Shown here in pieces: positions 58,058 to 64,000 of a DNA stretch of 64,000 bases. Made by a program: the position numbers and the translations under genes. The notes beneath the pieces are model-generated. The model made no database searches. It was not told where the DNA came from and saw only the letters and a list, made by a program, of their open reading frames with translations. The DNA is taken from positions 248,001 to 312,000 of the forward strand of contig CAVXLQ010000008.1 of assembly GCA_963762635.1 (NCBI GenBank). The letters are read 5' to 3'. The stretch is from Tenggerimyces sp963762635 (GTDB lineage Bacteria; Actinomycetota; Actinomycetes; Propionibacteriales; Actinopolymorphaceae). Positions within the stretch are counted from its first letter, which is position 1; every line of letters begins with the position of its first letter.

Positions 58058-59593
58058 CGTACGGATCCCCACGCTCGCCTGAGGTGCGCGGCGATCTGGT
58101 CGTTCGCCATCGACGCTTCGGGCGTCTCCTCGAACACGAGGTTCCAGGCAGTGGACCTGGCCCGGCCAGGCCTGCACGTCGACGTCGACGTGTGCCTTCC
58201 GCAGCTTCTCGCCGAGCGCGAGGACGTCGCTGAGCAGGACCTCCTGGGTGCCGACCATGAGCAGCGTGGGCGGGAGCCCGGTCGGGTCTGCCTGGAGTGG
58301 TGACATCAGTGGATCGCGGACGTCTATCGTCTTGTTCCTCGTGTAGGCCTGCTCGACCAGGTCGCGATGTGCCTTGGTGAGCAACGGGTCGCGGTCGGCG
58401 AGCGAGTGGAACGTCTTGCCGGCAAGGGCGAGATCGGCGACTCCGGAGACTGCCGTGAGCGAGGCGGGCAGTTCGACGCCGTCCTGCCGGAGTTTCAACG
58501 CCGTTGTCAAGGCGAGGTTGCCGCCGGCCGAGTCGCCCAGGATGGCGAGGTTCTCGGCCTTCGTCTGGCGGACCAGCCAGCGGTAGGCGGTCACGCCGTC
58601 GTCGCGCCCTGCCGGGTAGGGGTGCTCCGGCGCGAGGCGATAGCGCACGAGGAGAACGCAGGCCTTCGTGCGTTGGGAGATCGCGGCGGCGAACCTGCGC
58701 GGGCCGTTGCCGGCGATCGAGGTGAAGCCGCCGCCGGGCAGGTAGAGGACCTGGCGGTCGGTGGTGGCGCCGTTCGCGCAGATGCGTTCCGACGGCACGC
58801 CGTCGGCGTCGACGTCTCGCCGGGTGCCGCCCGGCGGGACCTGCGGCTTCTCCGCGAGGGTGTCCTTGCGGCTCTGCTGGAGCTCGGCGAGGTTGTGCGG
58901 CATCGGCACGAGCTGCGGGAACGCCTCGAGCGAGCACGTAGAACACCGACGAGGTGGCGCTCGGGACTGTGGGCGCGCCGGTGGCGTTCGGCGCTGGGGT
59001 GGCGGCGAACGCGACCGCGACGGAGGCGAGCGCGAGGACGGCGCGAGCAGGCCGCGGCCGACCAGCCACGCGAGCCAGAGCGGGAGGCCGACGAGCGCGG
59101 CTGATGGTGAGGATCGCCGAGGTGAGGTACCAGCCCTCGTCCGGTGGGAGCGCGGCGTTCACCATCCACACGAGCGAACGTGCGGCGACGGCCGCGAGAC
59201 CGAGGACGCCGAGGGTCGTGAGGACGCGGCCGGGCCTGCGCTGGGCGATCGTCCAGCCGGCAAGGGCGATCGGGACGACGATCGCGGCCAGGACGAACGC
59301 GGGCCGGCGAGCGGCACTCCCGCGAATGCCCACAGGGCGGTGAGAACGGCGCTCGCCACCCAGCTGCCACCGCCGACGACGCCTGGCCAGGGACGCGGGA
59401 AGCGCCGGGCGACGACGGCGACCAGCGCACCGGAGGCGAGCAGTCCGGCGAGGCTCAGCGCGATGGGCAGCGGTCGGTCGGCGACGAGCGCGGCGCCAAA
59501 CGAAGGCGGGTCGAGGAGCGTCTCGGGGAACCGCAGCGACGCGGTGAGCCCGAGGAACGACGCGAGAATCGTCAACGCGGTAAGGAGGATCAT
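58054..59593 (-). pseudogene. Membrane-anchored alpha/beta hydrolase (HSL/esterase type), five frameshifts
   Basis: Starting at ATG 59593 with MILLTALTILASFLGL, the gene encodes about six membrane helices and then an HSL-type hydrolase: oxyanion GGGF in LYLPGGGFTSIAG, nucleophile GDSAGGN, Asp in late strand and His in GQVHAWNL. The pieces lie in different frames. Extra A at 59104, 58933 and 58150 and a missing base near 59306 and 59047 explain all breaks, giving 513 codons and a stop at 58054 that overlaps the kinase start. An esterase fused to a membrane domain in front of a two-component system is unusual; a sensor or lipid-signal role is possible. Confidence 0.78.
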
Positions 59594-59657
59594 GCCTCGG
59601 ACGCTAGGGCCGCCGCCCGGCCGAGCACGTCAGCTCTCGGGAGAGCCCTCGCGGGCT

Positions 59658-59681
59658 GGCATACGACTCGAGTCGTACGCC
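59658..59681 (-). promoter_or_regulatory. 24-bp near-perfect palindrome upstream of the hydrolase/two-component unit
   Basis: The core TACGACTCGAGTCGTA (59662-59677) is a perfect 16-bp palindrome, and the symmetry extends to 24 bases with one mismatched pair. It lies 65 bases before the ATG at 59593. Placement and symmetry suggest an operator, most simply for the response regulator of this unit. Confidence 0.5.
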
Positions 59682-59688
59682 GGCAGCG

Positions 59689-59763
59689 GTGATCATGATC
59701 GAAGTCATGAAGGCGAAACGGGCCTATACGCCGGTTTGGCTTCATGATCACGATCATGATCAC
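59689..59763 (-). terminator. Long inverted repeat (about 30-bp arms) with GATCATGATC cores
   Basis: The left arm from 59689 and the right arm ending at 59763 pair over about 30 positions with few mismatches around a loop of about 14 bases. GATCATGATC occurs in both arms. It lies 25 bases after the WYL regulator stop, in the direction of transcription, so terminator is the simplest role. The internal repetition of TGATCATGATC also suits a dispersed intergenic repeat element. Confidence 0.6.
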
Positions 59764-59787
59764 CGGGCGCGGTCACTCAAGGGGCGG

Positions 59788-60741
59788 TTATTCGAGGGCA
59801 CGGGTGTAGCGGTCGGCGAGCTTGCGGACCTCGTCCGCCAGCTCGGGCGCCTCTGCCACGGAGAAGTCGAGGTCGAGCATGCTCAGGTACCGCAGCAGCA
59901 TCCCCGGGTCGTCCGAGCCCGCGTCCAGGTAGCACGACGACTCGTCGATCTCCGTCACCACGCCGGCGCTCGCGGGCAGCCGGGCGGTGACGACGGAGGC
60001 CGGAGCGTGGATCCGGATCCGTGCCCGGAACTCCCACATCGCTTGCGACACCCCGCGGTCGACGTACGACGCGACACCCTCCGGCGGCAGTTCGCGCGGG
60101 ACGAACCGCGGCCCGGTCGGGATCTTCGGAGTCAGCCGGTCGACGCGGAACGTGCGCCAGTCGGAGCGGTCCAGGTCGTACGCCACCAAGTACCAGCGAC
60201 CGCGCAGATGCGCGAGCCGGTACGGCTCGACCGTCCGTGCCGACAAGGCACCGGAGTGCGTCGCGTAGTCGAAGCGCAGGCGCTCGTGGTCGCGGCATAC
60301 CGCCGCCAACGCCGTCAGCACCGAAGGATCGACGACCGGCCCCTGGCCCGGGATCGGCACCATGAACCGCTGCAGCGCGCCGACCCGATGCCGCAGCCGC
60401 GACGGCAGCACCTGCTCGAGCTTCGCCAGCGCGCGTACCGACGTCTCCTCGATCCCCGCGACCGAGCCGCCGGCCGCCGTCCGCAGGCCGACGGCGACCG
60501 CCACCGCCTCCTCGTCGTCGAGCAGCAGCGGCGGGAGCGCCGCGCCCGCGCCGAGCCGGTAGCCGCCGGCGACGCCAGGCGTGGCGTCGACCGGGTAGCC
60601 CAGGTTGCGCAGCCGGTCGACGTCGTTGCGTACGGTCCGCGCGGTCACGCCCAGCCGCTCCGCGAGCGCCGGGCCGGTCCAGTGCTGGTGCGCCTGCAAC
60701 AAGGAGAGCAGTCGCAGCAGTCGAGCCGAGGTCTCCAACAT
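59788..60741 (-). CDS. WYL-domain helix-turn-helix transcriptional regulator
   Basis: The 317-residue regulator starts at ATG 60741 (MLETSARLLRLLSLLQ). It has an N-terminal HTH_11 (ALAERLGVTARTVRNDVDRLRNLGYPVDA), a WYL domain (VEPYRLAHLRGRWYLVAYD, about 184-202; DWRTFRVDRL) and the C-terminal WCX extension. WYL domains bind nucleic-acid or nucleotide ligands and often govern DNA-damage or defence responses. It is divergent from the epoxide hydrolase across 62 bases holding an inverted repeat. A start at 60783 would cover that operator and is less likely. Confidence 0.9.
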   Translation of the reverse strand: MLETSARLLRLLSLLQAHQHWTGPALAERLGVTARTVRNDVDRLRNLGYPVDATPGVAGGYRLGAGAALPPLLLDDEEAVAVAVGLRTAAGGSVAGIEETSVRALAKLEQVLPSRLRHRVGALQRFMVPIPGQGPVVDPSVLTALAAVCRDHERLRFDYATHSGALSARTVEPYRLAHLRGRWYLVAYDLDRSDWRTFRVDRLTPKIPTGPRFVPRELPPEGVASYVDRGVSQAMWEFRARIRIHAPASVVTARLPASAGVVTEIDESSCYLDAGSDDPGMLLRYLSMLDLDFSVAEAPELADEVRKLADRYTRALE

Positions 60742-60762
60742 TTCTTCAGGATCGTACCGAAC

Positions 60763-60781
60763 GCGGAACGAACCGTTCCGC
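60763..60781 (+). promoter_or_regulatory. Inverted repeat GCGGAACG-N3-CGTTCCGC between WYL and epoxide hydrolase genes
   Basis: Eight-base perfect arms with a three-base spacer sit in the 62-base divergent region, 22 bases before the epoxide hydrolase ATG and 21 before the regulator ATG. It is a good candidate for the WYL regulator's binding site, controlling both directions. Confidence 0.65.
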
Positions 60782-60803
60782 AATAGCTCCTAACGTTCTT
60801 CTC

Positions 60804-62000
60804 ATGACGACCAACACCGAGATCCGCCCCTTCCGCATCGACGTTCCCCAGGCCGAGCTCGACGACCTCCGCGCCCGGCTCGCCAACACCCGCTGGCCCA
60901 GCGAGCTCCCCGGCCTCGGCTGGACCCGCGGCGTCCCGACCAGCTACCTGAAGCGGATCGCGGACTACTGGCTGAACACCTACGACTGGCGCAAGGCCGA
61001 GGCTCAGCTGAACGACCTGCCGCAGTTCGTCACCGAGGTCGACGGGCAGCCGATCCACTTCGCGCACATCCGCTCCGCCGAGCCCACGGCCCGGCCGCTG
61101 CTGATGATCCACGGCTGGCCGAGCTCGTTCGCCGAGTTCGCGAAGGTCGTCGGCCCGCTGACCGACCCGGTCGCCCACGGCGGCAGGGCCGAGGACGCGG
61201 TCCACCTCGTGCTCCCGTCGATCCCCGGGTACGGCTTCTCCCCCGTCACCGAGGCCGGCTGGGGCAACCTGTTCCGCGTCGCCGCCGCGTTCGCCGAGGT
61301 CATGACCCGGCTCGGGTACGACCGGTTCCTCGCGCAGGGCACCGACGTCGGCTCCGGCGTCGTCGGCATGCTGCCGATGGTCGCGCCGGGCCGCGTGATC
61401 GCGTCACACATCAACGGGCCGGGCCCGTTCCCGTTCGGTCCGGAGCTCTCGCTCGACGGGCTCGAGGGCAGCCAGCGGGAGCGCGCGGAGCGGTTCAACG
61501 CATGGCGCCAGGACGGCATCGGCTACCTGAGCATCCAGTCGACCCGGCCGCAGACGCTCTCGTACGGCCTCACCGACTCCCCGGTCGGACAGCTCGCCTG
61601 GATCGTGGAGAAGTTCAAGGAGTGGACCGACTCGACGCACGAGCTGCCCGAGGACGCGGTCGACCTCGACCAGCTGCTGACGAACGTGAGCATCTACTGG
61701 TTCAACGAGCTCGGCTGGTCCAGCGCGCACTCGGTGTACGAGGGCATGGAGGCGTACCGCCAGTTCGCGAGCGGCGGGGCGGCGGGCGGCGGCGGAGAGT
61801 CCGGCGGTTGGGAAGCACCGCCGATGCCGCCGACCGGGGTCGCGGTGTTCGAGGCCGACCTGTCGGTCCGCCGCGAGGTCGACCCGTACGGCGCGTACAC
61901 CTCGTGGAACGAGTACGACGCCGGCGGCCACTTCCCCGCCATGGAGGTGCCAGAGTTGCTGGTCGACGACATCCGCACCTTCTTCCGGAGCCACCAGTGA
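60804..62000 (+). CDS. Epoxide hydrolase (EHN-domain family)
   Basis: A 398-residue epoxide hydrolase: N-terminal EHN domain (about 8-115, RIDVPQAELDDLRARLANTRWP), HGWPSS oxyanion motif (103-108), nucleophile Asp181 in QGTDVGSG, and C-terminal charge relay with the His in YDAGGHFPAMEVPE. A Gly-rich insert (about 328-338) precedes the last part. It opens epoxides to diols, as in microsomal-type detoxification. Its TGA overlaps the GTG of the AlkZ-like gene, so the two proteins are made together. Confidence 0.92.
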   Translation: MTTNTEIRPFRIDVPQAELDDLRARLANTRWPSELPGLGWTRGVPTSYLKRIADYWLNTYDWRKAEAQLNDLPQFVTEVDGQPIHFAHIRSAEPTARPLLMIHGWPSSFAEFAKVVGPLTDPVAHGGRAEDAVHLVLPSIPGYGFSPVTEAGWGNLFRVAAAFAEVMTRLGYDRFLAQGTDVGSGVVGMLPMVAPGRVIASHINGPGPFPFGPELSLDGLEGSQRERAERFNAWRQDGIGYLSIQSTRPQTLSYGLTDSPVGQLAWIVEKFKEWTDSTHELPEDAVDLDQLLTNVSIYWFNELGWSSAHSVYEGMEAYRQFASGGAAGGGGESGGWEAPPMPPTGVAVFEADLSVRREVDPYGAYTSWNEYDAGGHFPAMEVPELLVDDIRTFFRSHQ

Positions 62001-63103
62001 CCCACGCGCCTCAGCTCGGGCAGCGCGCGCTCAACCGCGCGCTGCTCGCGCGTCAGCTGCTGCTCGAACGGTCCGACCGCTCCACGATCGGCACCATCGA
62101 GCACCTCGTCGGCATGCAGGCGCAGGCACCGCTGGCCCCGTACGTCGCCCTCTGGTCGCGGCTCGAGTGCTTCGACCCCAAGGACCTGGCCGCGCCCTTG
62201 ATCGATCGGTCTGTGGTCCGGGCCTCGCTGATGCGAGGGACGGTCCACCTCGCCACGGCCTCCGACTGCCTGCTGCTCAGGCCGTTGGTGTCGCCGGCGC
62301 TCGTGCGGGGGTTCCGCGGCGGCTTCGGACGGTTCCTGAACGGCGTCGATCTCGACGCCGTGCAGGAGTACGCGCACGAGCTGCTCACCGACCAGGAGCT
62401 CACGCGCGCGGAGCTGCGGGACGCGTTCGCGGCCCGTTGGCCGGACTGGTCCGCGGACACGATGGCGTACGCGGCGAGCTACCTCGTCCCGAACGTGCAG
62501 GTCACGCCCCGCGGCGTGTGGGGACAGGGTGGCAAACCGGCGTTGACCACGATCGAGTCGTGGCTCGGGCGACCGCTGGAGGAGAGCCCGTCGATCGACG
62601 ACGTCGTGCTCCGCTACCTCGCGGCGTTCGGACCCGCCACGGTGATGGACATCCAGGCGTGGTGCGGGCTCACCAAGCTGCGCGAGGTCGTCGACCGGTT
62701 GGCGCCGAAGCTGCGCACGTTCTCCAACGAGAAGGGCCGCGTGCTGTACGACGTACCCGACGCGCCGCTTCCCGACGCGGACACGCCCGCGCCGCCTAGG
62801 TTCCTGCCGGAGTACGACAACGTGCTGCTGTCCCACGACGACCGGACGCGCGTGATCGACGACGGCCGCGCAGTCCCGCTGCCACCCGGCAACGGCGCGA
62901 GGACCGGCACGTTGCTCGTCGACGGCTACTTCCGTGGTCTGTGGAACCTCGACGGCAGCACGCTCCAGGTGTCACCGTTCGCGTCCCTCGCCGAAGCCGA
63001 CGTCGCCGCCGTCACCGAGGAGGGGCACCGGCTGCTCGACTTCCTCGGCGCGGGGACGGCGCCCGAGGTCGTCGTCAGAGAGAGCCGCCCCGCATCATCG
63101 TGA
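61997..63103 (+). CDS. Winged-helix DNA glycosylase-like protein (HTH_42/AlkZ family)
   Basis: The 368-residue protein belongs to the winged-helix DNA-binding (HTH_42, DUF1006) family: RALLARQLLLERS, then HLVGMQAQAPLAPYVALWSRL with the Q-x-Q pair at Gln41/Gln43, RGTVHLATASD, and late LPEYDNVLLSHDDRTRV. In Streptomyces AlkZ, a QxQ motif is catalytic and the enzyme unhooks interstrand crosslinks made by azinomycin B; QxD marks the AlkX/YcaQ branch. GTG 61997 overlaps the epoxide hydrolase stop. Activity here is inferred from the motif. The 3' end overlaps the kinase gene by 29 bases. Confidence 0.87.
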   Translation: MTHAPQLGQRALNRALLARQLLLERSDRSTIGTIEHLVGMQAQAPLAPYVALWSRLECFDPKDLAAPLIDRSVVRASLMRGTVHLATASDCLLLRPLVSPALVRGFRGGFGRFLNGVDLDAVQEYAHELLTDQELTRAELRDAFAARWPDWSADTMAYAASYLVPNVQVTPRGVWGQGGKPALTTIESWLGRPLEESPSIDDVVLRYLAAFGPATVMDIQAWCGLTKLREVVDRLAPKLRTFSNEKGRVLYDVPDAPLPDADTPAPPRFLPEYDNVLLSHDDRTRVIDDGRAVPLPPGNGARTGTLLVDGYFRGLWNLDGSTLQVSPFASLAEADVAAVTEEGHRLLDFLGAGTAPEVVVRESRPASS

Positions 63104-64000
63104 AGCCGAGGAACAGGCCCACGACGAAGAGCACGATGGAGCTGCTGACCAGCGCGACCCAGCGGGCGGTCCGCGCACGGCGGGAGGGGACGCGGGACTT
63201 CGGGCGCCGCGAGACGGCTCGGTACGTCTCCGGCGCCGTCAACGCCGACTCGAGGCCGTCCGCGTAGTCCGTCGCCGAGTCGAACCGGCCCCCAGGATCG
63301 TGGGACAGTGCCCGCATCAGCACGTCGTCTAGCGCCCGCGGCACCTCGGGTCGGTGCTCCGACGGCGGCGAGGGGCGGACGTCCGGGGCCCGCAGGTAGA
63401 CGTCCACCGGCGACGACGCCTCGTGCGGCGGGCGGCCGGTGAGCAGGGCGTACGTGACGGCCGCGAGCGAGTAGACGTCGGCGCGTTCGTCGAAACCCGT
63501 CGGCGACGCCGCCTGCTCCGGCGCCATGTACGACGGCGTGCCGACGACCTGGGTGAGCTTCGAAGCGTCGACCAGGGCCTTCGCCATGCCGAGGTCGGCG
63601 ACGACCAGCTGGTGCTCCCCCTGCCGCGAGATCCGGAACAGCAGGTTGCCCGGCGTCACGTCGCGGTGGACGACGCCGTACTCGTGTAGCACCGCGAGGG
63701 CCCGGGCCGCGTCGACGCCGTGGCGGACGGCCTCGGGAATGTCCATCGGCCCCGCGCGCAGCCGGTCCGCGAGCGAGCCGCCCTCGGCGTAGTCCATGAC
63801 GAAGTACGGACGGGTGTCCTCGAGCTCGCCGATGTCCATCACGCGCACGACCCGCGGGTGGTCGATCCGGCGCAGCAACCGCGCCTCCTCCAGGAAGCGC
63901 CCGTGCACGTCCGCCTGATGGGCCCAGTTGTCGGCCAGGATCTTGATCGCGACCGGCGCGTCGAGCAGGTCGTCGTTCGCCAGCCATACGGTCGCGAACG
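63075..64000 (-). CDS. Serine/threonine protein kinase (partial, N-terminus beyond right edge)
   Basis: The frame is open to the window end. It includes beta-3 Lys in VAIKILADNW, an alpha-C segment with EEARLLRRIDHP, catalytic loop VVHRDVTPGNLLF, metal site ADLGMA (DLG for DFG), activation segment VVGTPSYMAPEQA and the APE motif, then a juxtamembrane basic stretch and one C-terminal membrane helix (VALVSSSIVLFVVGLFLGF) with almost nothing outside. It is a Pkn-type membrane kinase without an extracellular sensor. The usual Lys of HRDxKPxN is Thr, an oddity seen in some actinobacterial kinases. Confidence 0.9.
   Translation of the reverse strand, partial: FATVWLANDDLLDAPVAIKILADNWAHQADVHGRFLEEARLLRRIDHPRVVRVMDIGELEDTRPYFVMDYAEGGSLADRLRAGPMDIPEAVRHGVDAARALAVLHEYGVVHRDVTPGNLLFRISRQGEHQLVVADLGMAKALVDASKLTQVVGTPSYMAPEQAASPTGFDERADVYSLAAVTYALLTGRPPHEASSPVDVYLRAPDVRPSPPSEHRPEVPRALDDVLMRALSHDPGGRFDSATDYADGLESALTAPETYRAVSRRPKSRVPSRRARTARWVALVSSSIVLFVVGLFLGFTMMRGGSL

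Noticed and set aside
57191..58909. A 572-codon frame joining an alpha/beta hydrolase to a histidine kinase
   Set aside because: Removing the A at 58150 restores the hydrolase ending and an ATGA overlap with the kinase start, so the fusion is an artefact of the shift.

Overview
The window is high-GC, densely packed chromosomal DNA of an actinomycete. Evidence: GTG/TTG starts, ATGA/GTGA stop-start overlaps, twin-arginine export signals, SARP/BTAD regulators and the DprE1/DprE2 decaprenyl-arabinose pathway. The gene content (DPA pathway, GH78 rhamnosidase, LplB/LplC-type sugar importer, AtuA-type catabolic cluster) would fit Propionibacteriales such as a Kribbella- or Actinopolymorpha-like organism, but that placement is inference. 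I see no rRNA, tRNA, insertion sequence, prophage or CRISPR array, and no gene-free stretch longer than 300 bases.

Layout. 0-9.8 kb: small redox, glyoxalase-fold and stress genes (partial PhoD phosphatase, SDR/TetR pair, DHFR-like, VOC proteins), a four-gene unit of ribbon-helix-helix regulator, DUF4097 protein and ABC-2 exporter, then rhodanese, MEDS/anti-sigma kinase and DUF1992. 9.9-15.5 kb: Tat-exported GH78 protein, small P-loop kinase, aldo/keto reductase with a divergent TetR regulator. 15.5-22.7 kb: heterodimeric ABC exporter (one degenerate ATP site) divergent from a sugar ABC importer whose first permease is frameshifted. 22.7-26.7 kb: two small six-cysteine secreted proteins and a frameshifted AfsR/SARP-type regulator. 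26.7-31.7 kb: cell-envelope arabinose genes dprE2-dprE1-ubiA with a divergent AftB-like glycosyltransferase. 31.7-38 kb: M23 peptidase, OsmC, hydrolase, a three-module protein ending in a fulvocin C-like cysteine-rich tail, and a very large MalT/BTAD regulator upstream of it. 38-51.5 kb: YciI, GNAT and RidA, then a catabolic island: FadB/FadA on the minus strand and TIGR03084-AtuA-acyl-CoA carboxylase beta/alpha-acyl-CoA dehydrogenase-enoyl-CoA hydratase-TetR on the plus strand, which together could activate, carboxylate and beta-oxidise a branched or isoprenoid acid. 51.5-59.6 kb: GH15 enzyme, shortened PEBP lipoprotein, lipid-II/polysaccharide flippase-like protein, and a minus-strand unit of membrane alpha/beta hydrolase, histidine kinase, response regulator and P450. 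59.7-64 kb: WYL regulator divergent from an epoxide hydrolase/AlkZ-like glycosylase pair, then a partial Ser/Thr kinase.

Two things affect use of this annotation. First, seven otherwise well conserved genes contain single-base indels, twelve in total; in most of the insertions removing one A from the plus strand restores the frame, which points to consensus errors at least as much as to true pseudogenes. Second, two small genes (DUF1801 and PEBP) have clean in-frame internal deletions and one 50-bp gene start is duplicated. The most interesting candidates for new biology are the thioredoxin-like/fulvocin C-like fusion with its dedicated-looking regulator, and the translationally coupled epoxide hydrolase plus QxQ-motif DNA glycosylase under a WYL regulator.
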